Assembly (NCBI RefSeq): GCF_963576545.1
Contig: NC_083639.1
Coordinates: forward strand, 18,605,118 to 18,669,117
Source of the DNA: Limanda limanda
Taxonomy: Eukaryota; Chordata; Actinopteri; Pleuronectiformes; Pleuronectidae
Direction: 5' to 3'
Length of the DNA stretch: 64,000 nucleotides
The position numbers and the translations under genes are program-made. Under the pieces are notes generated by a model, which saw nothing but the letters and a program-made list of their open reading frames with translations, was not told the origin of the DNA and searched no databases. Positions within the stretch are counted from its first letter, which is position 1, and each line of letters opens with the position of its first letter. Below, piece by piece: positions 36,501-46,145 of the stretch.

Positions 36501-39500
36501 TTATAGGGAACCGGGGCCTGGTGCTGTCGGGGTGATCTACTCTGCAGCCGTGCTGCCCCGTCAGCAATCTGGAATTCATTACTACGTCTGTTATCTCCCA
36601 GCAGCCTGCAGCGTGGGGAAAATCCAACATCCAGTACAGCCCAGCCCAACACGGCCTACTCAGTGTGGGAGAGATAATACTCATGTGTCAGCTATTCCAC
36701 AGGGCCGAGACGTGGTGACTATGGGGGGAGCAAAATGAGAGCCTGTTGCTGTGAATGAACCACTAACTAGAGGCTACACCTGCAAATAGAACTGAAGTCT
36801 AAAACTGCCTGGGTGTAAAATGGGCTCATATGGACACAATTAGAACACAAATGTGTAAATCAAACTTAATTTAACAGCCGGAACATTTTAAGCTTATTGA
36901 TGAAGCTGTTGACAACTGAACAGCAGTAAAACCTCCCCTCAGTTACTCTTAAAACAGCTAGAGATCTTTAAAAATATCACTCATTTAGGTGATTTCCTGT
37001 TTTCCAAAACCCCGATCATCAACCTGAGAAAACATGGCTGTTAGTTATACCTGCAGGTGATGAGAACAACCAAAATAGTTTGCGAATCACTGCAGTAAAA
37101 GAAGATGCCATGTGAACAAAGTAAAGGGAATTCAGATACACTCCAAGTACAATGTGAAACCTGATGGTGCATTAATTCAACGCACAGCAGGGGGTTGGCC
37201 TGCACCACCACAATAACACGACTGCAGTGAGTCCTCCCGACGCCAAGTTGTCTACCATTGGACAGTTTGTCTGGCTCATCCTTCTTAAGGAGGAGGAGGT
37301 CTCCTTAACTCCTCAACAGCTAATCTCACTACTCCACTGCCCTTTGGTGATACAGTGGAGATGAGACACATTTAAATTGTTTGAGTATATAAGAGGATTC
37401 TCTAAAAGAAGAAGAAATAAAGGACATCATTCATAGGAATGATGAAGTGTGGCCACAAGACAGCGGGGGATGCACCAGTACAAAAACACTGTTAAATCCT
37501 GGAGCCAGACGTTTGAGGATAATGCCATTTATACACATTTCTCAAAAGTAGAAAACACATTTCCCAATAGTTGTCGTCAACTGAGAGAATACAAATGCTT
37601 GCAAATGTTCTACAACTTATTAGAAATCAGAGTGAGAAAGGGGGAAAATAACAAGAAAAAAGATTTGGACACACACCCGTTCATCCTGATTTGACCAGAT
37701 TTGTTGGCAGGTTGTCTCTTATTGTGCTTTCAGAGTCAAGACAAAGTAGGGCCCATCCCCACACCCACATGTACTGCACTACACTTCAGGGGGAAGTAAT
37801 TTAGACACTTGAGGCATAAATCTGAACCAAATCTGTAATAGATGATAATTAACATGTATCAGGTCAATGGTGCAGCACAGTTAATGAGCTAACACAGACA
37901 CTGCCAAGTTTTGCCTTCCACTTTTTTTGCAAGAGAACAATGGTGTGGGATGACAAGAGGTTACGCTGTATTGCATATTTCACCATTCAAACTACACACA
38001 AACACACACACACACACAATTCCTTACAGAGAACAAATCTTTGTGTTCACATAAAGGCTAGAGAGAGAGAGAGAGGCCTTTAAAGGCAAAGCACAGGGAC
38101 AACACACAGGTTGTTCTGCTTCAACCTGCTCAGCCACTCACTTCAACAAGTAAAGTTAACAAATGGCAGCCCTTCACTCCCGTGGCTGGAAAAAAAAACA
38201 GCATACCTTACCAGCAGGTAAAGCCTCTGAGAGCAAGGTCCACTATGAAAACATCATCTTCTCTATCGAAAAAGATTATGAAGCTTAGTGCAGAATCTCC
38301 AAGTGACCAGATTGTGTAGTATTTCGTGTCACATGGGCTGTTTTTGTCAAGTGCTGTGACATTTATGAGAGATAACACAATCACCACATTAGTGAAAGGA
38401 CGGCTTTGGTAAAGTTTTGAGGTTTAAACTGTGAATACGCTGTCTGCCTTCCCCAGCAAGTGTGTGACAAAAGAACAAGTGTTCTGATTTCAAACACAAC
38501 CTTTGAACCGAGTGGATGGCAGCAAGCCAGCAGGGGTTCAGTTCAATGTCACAAGAGCAACATAAAAAAGGAAATTATTAACTGAGGGAAGTCCAGTGTA
38601 AAAAATACTTTCTGAACCTGATAAGTTTAGCATTAACTGGCTGTACACAGTGAATATTTACTCAGTGAGCACTGACCAAACAGCGAGAGAAGTCCAACTC
38701 TGCTTCCTTGTCAGAGTAAAGCGACAGACTCATACAACTGCAGACGCTAGTTCACTAAAATGTTACTGCATTTCTAACTCTTAACACCAATACAGCAAAA
38801 ATATTAAGATACGCCGGTGCATGTATCTTTAAATAACTATAAAATCTATGTGTGTGTAATCTCTCTTCAACTAAAAATCCTCCTGTAAATTAAAATTGTG
38901 TTTTAAATTATGTGTTTAAGATGGTGAAGTGTGCATTCAACTGAGGAATGAAGATCATTCAATAGTTTATGCATGCTCTCTAAGAACCTTAGTGAAATAC
39001 TTTAAAAATGACAAATTTCCCTCTCCAGCTAAAAATGATCCTGTGACCCAAGGTGTGTTTCAAATTCAATATTTTCTTGAAGTGAAAAAGGAACTAGGTG
39101 GTGTATTTTGCATTAAACTGCAGAATCTAGATCATTAACATTGTGTATGCATGTTTCTGTATACCATCATAGCAGAAATATGAAAATAAGCTAGTGCATG
39201 TATCTTTGAAGAAGACAAAAACCTTGTATGTGCAGAGTCTCATCAAGTAAAATGATTCTGCAACTCAAAATGTGTTTGAAAAAAAGTGTACTTGATTTGA
39301 CAAAGACTATTTATATCGTGTAGTTTGCTCTCAACTGCAGAATCTAGCAAATTAAAATGTTAATGCATGTTTTGTATAATAATACAGCAAAAAAAAATGA
39401 TATGCTAGTGAAAAGGCAAAAACTTGATGTAAGTTGATTTCACTCAGCTAAATTTGATCCTTTAGCTTAAAATGTGTTGTAAAAATAAATAAACGGTGCC

Positions 39501-42500
39501 CCTGATGTGACGAAGACCTTTAAGATTAATCTGTTTTTCTTTCATTCACTGCAATGACTTTAAGGTTTTAATAAAATATGATTTCTTACCTGGTGTAAAC
39601 TCCTTTAGCCTCCTGAAAAGGAGAAAATGATGCCGTTGGTAAAAGCAAATGAAACAACCCTATATTGACTAAGCCTGCTAATGTTAGCGATCTACACAAA
39701 GTTACACGACTAACACAGTTCGTGTGACCCCAATGTTAATTTCCCACACTGCTTTGAAGCACAAGCTGACTGTTAGAGGACAATATGAATAATAAAGGGT
39801 CACATGCATACAATGGCTGCGAGTAAAACAGCCCCCCCCCCCCCCCAGGGACTACTGTTTTCAAATGTTGCGTGTCCCGGACCGTCGGGCTCCATGAGAG
39901 GCGACATTACAGAGAGGAAAGCCTGCGACAAGAACTCTTTCTTACCTGCAAGGCGAAGGCGGCTAACTTGAAAACATTCCCACTCTCCACTTCGATGGTC
40001 TCCTGCGGGAGAAAGAAGTGAATGAGCGAGTTTCCTCCAGAGAACCCTCTCCCGTCCCCACACACAGAGTCGAGCCTGACTGAGCCGAGCACCGAACACT
40101 TGACTTCAGAGGGAATCCTCGTACCTCGGCCCCACCGTTACCGACCCAACCACCGCCGCTCGCACGACACGGTGTTTCAAACCCCCCCCCGGCGTGTTTT
40201 TAACTTTCTTTTCCGGCCGCACGGTTTATCGACGCGGTTTCTATAAACGGGAGAAATCCACAGTGGTGCGTGGAGAGCCGAGCTGCAGGTCCTGCGGGAG
40301 GTGACGGCCCCTCTCAGTGATAGTGGTACGGTCCGACAGCAGGTTCAACAGTCTCCGTCTCCCATGGCGACCAGTCTGCTCCCCGCGCGAAAAAAAACTG
40401 CACTGCAACGTCTGATTTTGTGCTGCGTTCACTGCTCCTCGTACATTTCCGTGTCCTGGTTTATATACATTTTTAGTTATCCCACACACATGCACAATCA
40501 TACTCATGCAATTGAGGGAAATTTGTCCTCTGCTTTTAACCCATCTGGTGCAGGACACACAGAGCAGTGGGCAGCCATGTACAGCACCCGGGGAGCAGAT
40601 GTTGGGGGAGTAAGGTGCCTTGCTCAGGGGCACTAGACAGGGTAGGGAGAATAGTCTTTTGATTTTTTGGACAGATCCAGGTTCATCTTTTTGTTGTTAT
40701 TCCATCCAGGTAAGTTTTTGTTGAAACTCCGTGGAGTCGAACCAGCATCGGACCAGAGACCTTTTTCTGCCAGTAGTCCAACTTTCTGCCACTAGTCCAC
40801 CGCCTCTCCAGTTTTAGCATCTATCTGACAACTGTAGTAAAACAGTATGCGGTAGTAGTAACGCACCTGTATGTGTATTATCCGACCAAACGTAAAACAC
40901 CATTCATAACTGCATTCATAATGGATAATATACGATCAATACCATGTAAAGATCTCTTTGACAATGTTGACGGACTGCGGGTAGTGGATGCTTTACTTAC
41001 GCGATTTTAATATATAAACAACCATATATTTATATATTAAATACATCCATAAACTTCAAGTCAGTGTCTATAACATTTGACCAAACTTTGAATGCTGTTT
41101 GGCCATTTGAGTTATGTTGTAGAATTCCCAACAGCACCTGAAAGCAGCATTCTGAAAGAACGAGTGTGCTCATTAAAAAGTTTTTAACATGTAAATATTG
41201 TTAGTAGTTGATATTCTCAAGAATTTAAGAAATGTAGAAACGCATAAATTAATATCATAGTATGAATAAACTCTTGCATGAATGTAGAATAAATAAGATA
41301 AAAGTGTGTGTATCAAAATAGCTGTATATTGAGAAAGTATACTTGTATGTTATGTGCTACAACAATTTACATTCAAATATTGCTATGGTAAGTCTTGCAT
41401 AACATAGACCCAACTACAAAGTTACAAAACATGTGAATCCTATATGAACAACAACATGCATACAACATATTGATCATCACGTGACCATCTGACCATCAAC
41501 CCCAAGTTGATTGAAATCTGACGCTGATCAATAGTTGGACTGGGAGTCTGCTCATAAGGAAATCAATGTCTGGGTGCAATGATCTGGAGCTAGAGGAAAA
41601 ACCATATTTGATTTATGAGATTCAAAAATAAAAATAAAATAAATGCTTAAAACAGACTTACGTTAAACACCAACGATTTTGCGTTCAGGAAGAAGAGCTC
41701 CACTGTGGTGTTATCTTTCAGGAAGGTGATCTTCTCAATGTAAAACCTGTGGACAGTTTAACAGCAAGGTTCAATTGGAATGTGATGTCAATGCATTTTG
41801 TATTTTTATTTCAGCATCAGTATCAGCAGACTTCATCATGTGTCATCTACTGAAGCATGGAAGTCACACAGCAGTGTTCCATCACTGCCACCTGCTGGCT
41901 AAAACAAGCCATGAAACTATTGACAATTTTGCTTCTATCATTTAATCATTCAGACCACAGTTTTTCATGTAAAGCACTAAGAGTTTAGATATTATAGACT
42001 GATGTGCATGGAGGAAGCACACGAGTATTCCAGATCTGGAAAGCTTTAACAGCAAGAGCACTTACCTCACAAGAAACTTGAGCTCCAAAGGCCCCGAGGT
42101 CTTGGAGAAGTCATGATCAAGGACTTTACGATCCAGCTGCAGCCAGTTATTCTGGCCACTGAGCAGAAATAAACAAATAAATCGCAAGTTGAAATGTTAT
42201 TGTGATACTGACATCTTAATTTCTGTCTCTTCTTTTATCTACTATCAAAAGGCTTCTCTCTCCTTCTGTAAACAAGGATTGGTTCTAAATCAACAAATCA
42301 TCTCATTAAAAATAAAATGTAAGACAGTAACACAAATTTTAAGTCTTTAATATGTGTCCCATATTAGGAAATGTACTTACGTGTCATCTATGAAGCACAA
42401 TCCGAAATATTCTTTCTCCTTCAGGTTAAAGTGCGACGACACCAAATCTAACAGCTCTCGGGACAACAGCTTGGGCTGCAGAGTTTAGAGAGACACACAG

Positions 42501-45500
42501 GATTGGAGTTGAGATCACTTGTGTAAAAAATGAAATTTAAGAAATAAAGAAGGAGACAAAATACCTGCACCAGGAGCTCCAGATTCCTGCCGTCAAGGAG
42601 GTGAATCTGGCAGAGACGTCCTTCGGTCATCTAGAGGAAAAAACATCACATGAGACGTCAGCTGCTTCAAAAGTAAGAGTACACAGCTCTTCCACCTCTA
42701 CCTGTGCCTCCCCACACGCACAGCCGTCCTTCCACTGTTTTAGCCCCCGGGATAAAATGGCTGCATCGTTGGAATGACTCACCTCAGTGTCATGTTTGAC
42801 TTTGTGCTGAATGAATAGGTAAAGAGAGCCACCGGGCAAATGTCCATGTGGGAGCCATGTCCCAAAACATCAAAGTCATTGAAAGTTGATAATCCCTATT
42901 TACTGTATTTTAGACAAAGCGGAGAAGAGTCATAAATAAGCTGTGATTTACAACATGTGCTGCATGAATCATAAACAAAGAGTCTCAGGTTCTTTGGTCC
43001 CATACACACACACTTTGTCTTTTTCACTCTTCCATATCCTTCCTCTGCATCAACACGGGTTTGTTGAAAATCCCTGAAATGTCATCATCAGCCCTCGTCT
43101 TCCTCTCCAGTACAGTAATCAAACTGAAGGACAATGAAGGGCTGCTGCATAATTTAATGGAATTTCCATTCCATTGTTTAAGATGAATAGTTTTAAGAGT
43201 CAATCTGTTGCAGTCAGCAGACCTGCCTTTCACACAGGACAAGGTAGGAATACTATTGTGTGGTGATGAACAATATTCAAATCATATTTCACTCTGTTAA
43301 GCTGTAGCAAACATTCAGGCCGACATTCAGCTACTCTAAAACAAGTTTGATTACTTGTGCACATTCTGATCACCCTCTGTTTAAATAATCTGTTAAATAA
43401 AGAATCATTAAGAATTATTAATAATCAATTAAATGATTATAATTCCAGATTTTGCTGCCATAATTTTTGTCATATAACTAGCCAATCACATTGAGATATC
43501 ATACAAAGTGGCTTTAAATGTGGTAAAATTACTTTTGTTGCTTTGTATTTTAGCACAAAGACAGAAAAAGGGGCGCTCTCATTCTGTTCATATCTTGCTA
43601 CTGTTAAATTGCAGACACACGATGCAGAACCTCATTGGCAGGAGTGTGTGTTAGTGTTTACTTGATGCTTTTTGCTGCCCAGGAATGTGTCCCTGCACTT
43701 TCATTCTCTGTGACTTCAATGAAAAACATGTGGTATCCAACTGTTTGGCCTCTGTGCTGGAAAAGTGAGGGTCATGTTGACGTCCAGTGTGACCGCAGGC
43801 GGAGAAGACGTTCTCCGGCACGGCATTTAATTTCAGGACACATTGTCCTCGGCGCCACAACAGAGCCGTCATTTCTCTTTTATAATGTACAAGCTGCTTT
43901 TACACTGTGTTGTTTTTCCAACTCCCTGAACCTCAGGGAGATTTACTGCTCTGTGGGCTTCACTCCTCAACAAATGGTTTTATTTGCATTCACACTAGTT
44001 TGGTAATGTGCTAACTTTTGCTCTGAAACCATGGATTTGAACGCCATATCCACTCCTACTGTACATCCAAGTAGGATGTGAGTGGCACAGCAGGAACTTT
44101 TTACAGCTCCATATCTTAGTGGTCCAGAAGAGGCAAGAAGAAGCGATCAGGGATTAATATCTATAGTAGCCTCAAGCGTTGTGACTTGTCCAGAGAACAA
44201 TCCTTCATACAGCCAATCAATCAATGCTGCATTGTTGTTAACAACTGAAGTCCAAACATGGAGAAAAAAACAAAGGCCTTTAGTTTACAGTCTGATTTCA
44301 AGCTCACAGACAGACAATTACTTTTATATTCACCATTAAAATCTTTGCATCTGACTCAAAATCCTTTATCTCTGTCTTTTCTCCTCGTGTCAATACATTA
44401 CCAGTTTCAAATATGTTCACAAACATCTAAAGAGCATCCCCTTATGAGTATATAAAAGTGACAAAGTATTCTGAAGATTTAAAAGACAGTTTTATCCTGA
44501 CAGAAACTGCTCTCTGTCCACAGCGAGGACCTGAGTGATGTCGCTGAGGGGTCACATCTGTGTCAGGGAGGTCGTTCCCCCCCTGCAGCCCTGTCATTAT
44601 GGGCACGGAGCTCATAATGGCGCACTCTTCACATGACCTTCAGCCACTGACCTTCTCATGTTGAGACGGGCCCACCCTGCCGCTTTGATCAGGTCGACAA
44701 CTACTTCAACCGTCAACCAGAGGTAAACCACAGCAATAAAACACACGGTGGTGGAAAGTAACAAATTACCTTGGCTTCAATACTATGTGGCAGCAGACAT
44801 ATTCCATTCATAATTCTTCATATGTCTTAAGTAAACGTTTTATCACTTGATACTTTTCAAATCAAGACTTTTATCCAAAAACATATGATCACTTTATATA
44901 GAAATAAATAAACTGCATTGTTACAATAAACTTTCACATTAACCTACAACAATAATTTCCCCTTAAATATTGAATCAGATACAATTAGATAATACCACAA
45001 TTTATGCATACACTGAAATAAGTTGTTGGACCAACTTAAAAAATTGCATCAATTGGTAGCACACAAATAAATAAAGTTTGTTCTACTGAATGTAACAGTT
45101 TATAATACACAAATGGATGTGGGATAATTACAAAAAAAACTTAATTCATTAGTGTTTTACGAATTGAGGGAATTCAGCAATGTTCTATTTTCTGTGTAAT
45201 AAGTACTTTAAGTGTAAATGTGAGGCAGGGTTTTCACTTGACTTGCTATAAATAAGCTTTAATACTCTGAGGGGAAGAAACAGCATCCTGGTATATTGCT
45301 TAAAAATTCAAAGGCTCTGATACTTTCTAACAGATACTACAATCTGTTAGAGAGAACACGTGAGCGCCAGGTGTTTTTATGCACTTTGAAAAGGAGTCAC
45401 AGAGGGACCACTGTGTCGGCTGATGTGACTCAGAAGACTGTGATCTGAGTGAGACCGAGAATCTTTACAAATAACTGGTGTGTAAAACATCCTGAAACAT

Positions 45501-46145
45501 GAATGACTAAATGCTGACTGACTCTAAATACCTTATCTGGACGATGTGTTCACCCAACAGACAGGTGTTCCAGCAACAATTCATTTCAAAGACCAACTCT
45601 GAAAGTTCTTCTCCTCGGCCAGACAGTGAGATCAAACAGCCGGTCATGCTGATTTCTAATGGTTGCCACATGTGCAGGGAGAGAGACCCTTGTTAAAAAA
45701 CAGACTTTGTGACTCACTAAGAGGCAGCTTGAGCCTCCTCACAGTCGCACAAATAAACACGAGCATACGCAAACGAGCCAAGTGAGAGAAATTACCCGCT
45801 CAACTCACACGGAGCAAAGTTCCTGTGAAATTCTAGTTAATATAAGCCACACACACAACAATTCAACCAAAGAAATCCATCTGCCATCCAGGAATTAATC
45901 ACACTGGCTGTTGAGAAAGCGATCAATAAAACTCCTTTTTAATTAAAGCATTTATGCTTCCGCTGCTAAAAGAGCTGCCATACCTGGTAGCATTTCCCAA
46001 TCCTGAACCAGGCTTCTAGGAAGCGTCTGCATGGCATCACTCCACGATTGTACCACCTCCTCAAGGTCTGATGTGCCAGGCCCCAGACGAGCTGGCTGCT
46101 TGATGCCACCAGGTCCTCCATTCCACGTATGATGCGCACAGCCAT
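18431..46145 (-). CDS. frmd4b: frmd4b: FERM domain-containing protein 4B (GRSP1), 23 coding exons plus one alternative exon, 1016 aa
   Basis: Scaffold of the FRMD4 family. The mammalian protein binds cytohesin-3 (GRP1) and takes part in Arf6 signalling and epithelial polarity. Exons were joined by splice sites and frame: 3051 nt, all phases consistent, ending in TAG; human FRMD4B has 1034 residues. Order: an FRMD4B-specific N-terminus (1-54, GMEDL...LRRWY); FERM lobes from about 55 to 364 ([61 protein letters not shown]); coiled-coil/CUPID region, about 412-571, the cytohesin-binding module ([29 protein letters not shown]); and a Ser/Tyr-rich tail with [26 protein letters not shown]-like HPYATLR and [19 protein letters not shown]. 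It ends KPGTIV, whose TIV fits a class I PDZ ligand. Paralogue FRMD4A is excluded mainly by the N-terminus and the neighbour arl6ip5. Confidence 0.95.
18528..20739 (-). other. frmd4b intron before the last exon
   Basis: No repeat family was named. It has an A-run near 18932-18945 and a G/T-rich tract at about 19774-19810 (GGGTGGGTAGGTGGG type). Part of it is skipped together with the alternative exon. Confidence 0.75.
20740..20988 (-). CDS. frmd4b: frmd4b alternative penultimate exon (249 nt, ends in a stop at its 3' junction)
   Basis: Follows a good acceptor (TTCTTATAG) in phase with exon 22, stays open for 82 codons and ends TCA TA before GTAAGT. Retaining the intron gives TAG, and splicing to the last exon (which begins with G) also gives TAG. 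Inclusion would therefore end the protein at 1067 residues, ...SFAKGSS, with a serine run [17 protein letters not shown] encoded by a TCC-rich microsatellite-like tract. I know of no equivalent in human FRMD4B. The splice sites and open frame are seen directly. That the exon is used is inference. Confidence 0.5.
20989..21296 (-). other. frmd4b intron 22 (upstream of the alternative exon)
   Basis: Intron between exon 22 and the alternative exon, 308 bp. Nothing further was recognised. Confidence 0.75.
21297..21438 (-). CDS. frmd4b: frmd4b coding exon 22
   Basis: Residues 938-985: [47 protein letters not shown]. Matches the human SGNW...LSDYE region loosely. Ends in phase 2 (AG), donor GTGAGA. 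Confidence 0.92.
21542..22287 (-). CDS. frmd4b: frmd4b coding exon 21 (large C-terminal exon)
   Basis: Residues 689-938, the largest exon (746 nt). Contains [94 protein letters not shown] and [11 protein letters not shown]. The order is the same as in human FRMD4B. Tyr/Ser-rich and probably disordered. Confidence 0.96.
22393..22557 (-). CDS. frmd4b: frmd4b coding exon 20
   Basis: Residues 634-689: [39 protein letters not shown]. The SHSSPFK and [15 protein letters not shown] blocks match human FRMD4B. Donor GTGAGG. Confidence 0.94.
22558..23117 (-). other. frmd4b intron 19
   Basis: Intron with a short CA run (about 23042-23064). No other feature was seen. Confidence 0.8.
23118..23247 (-). 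CDS. frmd4b: frmd4b coding exon 19
   Basis: Residues 591-634: [39 protein letters not shown]. Disordered linker. Acceptor CTCCCAG, donor GTACAC. Confidence 0.88.
23353..23409 (-). CDS. frmd4b: frmd4b coding exon 18
   Basis: Residues 572-591, [19 protein letters not shown]. Short acidic/serine exon matching the human PSESSSLSD region. Donor GTAAGT. Confidence 0.93.
23638..23866 (-). CDS. frmd4b: frmd4b coding exon 17
   Basis: Residues 496-572: second helical segment [50 protein letters not shown]. Donor GTATTC. Confidence 0.95.
24227..24343 (-). CDS. frmd4b: frmd4b coding exon 16
   Basis: Residues 457-495: [37 protein letters not shown]. Conserved CUPID core. Donor GTTAGT. Confidence 0.94.
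24424..24557 (-). CDS. frmd4b: frmd4b coding exon 15 (coiled coil)
   Basis: Residues 412-456: [40 protein letters not shown]. Heptad-like Leu/Ile spacing, start of the cytohesin-binding (CUPID) module. Donor GTGAGT. Confidence 0.95.
24669..24810 (-). CDS. frmd4b: frmd4b coding exon 14
   Basis: Residues 365-412: [36 protein letters not shown]; the linker after FERM. Acceptor CTAAAG, donor GTAAGC. Confidence 0.93.
24811..25917 (-). other. frmd4b intron 13
   Basis: About 1.1 kb of unique-looking sequence with no recognised exon. Confidence 0.8.
25918..26056 (-). CDS. frmd4b: frmd4b coding exon 13
   Basis: Residues 318-364, [20 protein letters not shown] then [15 protein letters not shown] and [12 protein letters not shown]; last strand and C-terminal helix of F3. 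Acceptor CCATAG, donor GTAAGT. Confidence 0.94.
26057..26582 (-). other. frmd4b intron 12
   Basis: About 0.5 kb of intron. Nothing was recognised. Confidence 0.8.
26583..26659 (-). CDS. frmd4b: frmd4b coding exon 12
   Basis: Residues 293-318, [20 protein letters not shown] then VNDPH; F3 strands. Acceptor TCTACAG, donor GTCAGA. Preceded by the 5.7-kb intron 11. Confidence 0.95.
26660..32340 (-). other. frmd4b intron 11 (5.7 kb)
   Basis: Contains a possible alternative first exon ending at 27552, AAT-rich microsatellite stretches (about 29805-29900), an AT-rich block (about 30000-30230) with CCTAA-type runs to 30330, and a common fish repeat at about 31360-31440 (GGAGGTTTTTCTTCACCCTA). No conserved coding exon lies here; open frames at 30750-31121 on both strands have no recognised family. 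Confidence 0.65.
32341..32427 (-). CDS. frmd4b: frmd4b coding exon 11
   Basis: Residues 264-292, [20 protein letters not shown] then LQDKLKPRK; opens FERM lobe F3. Donor GTAGAC is the weakest of the gene. Confidence 0.95.
32428..32997 (-). other. frmd4b intron 10
   Basis: Short CA run near 32447-32460 and an A/TA run near 32507-32525. Nothing else was seen. Confidence 0.8.
32998..33055 (-). CDS. frmd4b: frmd4b coding exon 10
   Basis: Residues 244-263, [20 protein letters not shown], a hallmark FRMD4 FERM block. Acceptor TCTAAAG, donor GTAACT. Confidence 0.95.
33056..33576 (-). other. frmd4b intron 9
   Basis: About 0.5 kb of intron. Nothing was recognised. Confidence 0.8.
33577..33642 (-). 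CDS. frmd4b: frmd4b coding exon 9
   Basis: Residues 222-244, [20 protein letters not shown] then VV; F2 helices. Acceptor TTTGCAG, donor GTAAGT. Confidence 0.95.
33643..34381 (-). other. frmd4b intron 8 with (GA)n
   Basis: Contains a purine run of GA dinucleotides at about 33898-33931. No exon was seen. Confidence 0.8.
34382..34465 (-). CDS. frmd4b: frmd4b coding exon 8
   Basis: Residues 194-222, [19 protein letters not shown] then REHPSLNF. The matching human segment has DLK-LPV-PT-L-EHPSL in the same order. Donor GTAAGA. Confidence 0.93.
34466..39589 (-). other. frmd4b intron 7 (5.1 kb)
   Basis: Mostly unique AT-rich sequence, with a CA run near 37996-38019, a short GA run near 38062-38074 and a diverged tandem repeat at about 38700-39525. 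A GC-richer island at 36420-36720 stands out from the background but carries no conserved reading frame. Confidence 0.7.
38700..39525. repeat. diverged tandem repeat, ~180-217-bp units, about four copies
   Basis: Recurring blocks are AACTGCAGAATCTAG followed by TTAAAATGTTAATGCATG, then CAGCAAAAA, GCTAGTGCATGTATCTTT and AATGATCCTGTGACYCAAAATGTGTTT-like text. Anchors start at 38737, 38940, 39117 and 39334, giving spacings of 203, 177 and 217 bp. Copies are strongly diverged. Confidence 0.7.
39590..39612 (-). CDS. frmd4b: frmd4b coding exon 7 (23-nt micro-exon)
   Basis: Encodes EAKGVYT and two bases of the next codon. Very short, but flanked by TTTTCAG and GTAAGA. It restores the conserved EAKG-Y block and the frame between exons 6 and 8. 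Confidence 0.9.
39946..40002 (-). CDS. frmd4b: frmd4b coding exon 6
   Basis: Residues 168-186, [19 protein letters not shown]. Acceptor CTCCCGCAG, donor GTAAGA. It abuts a CpG-rich block directly upstream (40020-40400). Confidence 0.94.
40020..40400. promoter_or_regulatory. CpG-rich intragenic block, candidate internal promoter
   Basis: Dense in CG dinucleotides (for example CCGACCCAACCACCGCCGCTC at about 40141-40161, GGCCGCACGG, GACGCGG) in an otherwise AT-rich intron, directly 5' of exon 6. On the minus strand it would drive transcripts entering exon 6. No TATA box is convincing; TTTATAGA occurs on the minus strand near 40242. The role is inferred from composition only. Confidence 0.4.
40500..40812 (-). 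mobile_element. tRNA-derived SINE, minus orientation
   Basis: On the minus strand the head GAGGCGGTGGACTAGTGG supplies an A-box-like TGGACTAGTGG. About 50 bp later is a perfect B box GGTTCGACTCC (around 40733-40745). Downstream are the body landmarks GAGCAAGGCACCTTACTCCC, CATGGCTGCCCACTGCTC and GATGGGTTAAAAGCAGAGGA, in the order typical of a widespread teleost tRNA-SINE. The family name was not determined. Confidence 0.8.
41662..41746 (-). CDS. frmd4b: frmd4b coding exon 5
   Basis: Residues 139-167, [20 protein letters not shown] then LNAKSLVFN; start of F2. Donor GTAAGT. Confidence 0.95.
42066..42158 (-). CDS. frmd4b: frmd4b coding exon 4
   Basis: Residues 108-139, [19 protein letters not shown] through LKFLV; end of F1. 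Acceptor GCTCAG, donor GTAAGA-type. Confidence 0.95.
42381..42475 (-). CDS. frmd4b: frmd4b coding exon 3
   Basis: Residues 77-108, containing [20 protein letters not shown] and YFGLCFIDD, the F1 helix and strand. Donor GTAAGT. Confidence 0.95.
42565..42630 (-). CDS. frmd4b: frmd4b coding exon 2
   Basis: Residues 55-76, [20 protein letters not shown] plus VQ: first strands of FERM lobe F1. Its first codon is ATG, so a transcript starting here would still be translatable. Acceptor CCTCTAG, donor GTATTT. Confidence 0.94.
42631..45983 (-). other. frmd4b intron 1 (3.4 kb)
   Basis: AT-rich intron between coding exons 1 and 2. No conserved exon or clear repeat was recognised. Confidence 0.75.
45984..46145 (-). 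CDS. frmd4b: frmd4b coding exon 1 (start codon)
   Basis: Residues 1-54: [18 protein letters not shown] through TLRRWYNRG to GKCYQ. It matches the human FRMD4B N-terminus in its spacing of MEDL, W and LRRWY. Donor GTATGG, phase 0. Confidence 0.92.

Larger units (their letters stand above)
40003..41661 (-). other. frmd4b intron 5, with CpG-rich block and SINE
   Basis: The first 400 bp upstream of exon 6 are CpG-rich (about 40020-40400). A tRNA-derived SINE follows (about 40500-40812). The rest (40815-41661) is AT-rich, with nothing recognised. Confidence 0.75.

Noticed and set aside
38212..38249. Minus-strand segment with TTCATAG acceptor and GTAAGG donor that could follow frmd4b exon 7
   Set aside because: Its translation ([10 protein letters not shown]) does not resemble FRMD4B. 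The segment at 34382-34465 fits both phase and the conserved DLK-LPV-PT-EHPSL pattern.
40720..40812. tRNA-like A and B boxes as a functional tRNA gene
   Set aside because: The boxes are followed by the standard SINE body, and no cloverleaf with paired acceptor stem is evident.
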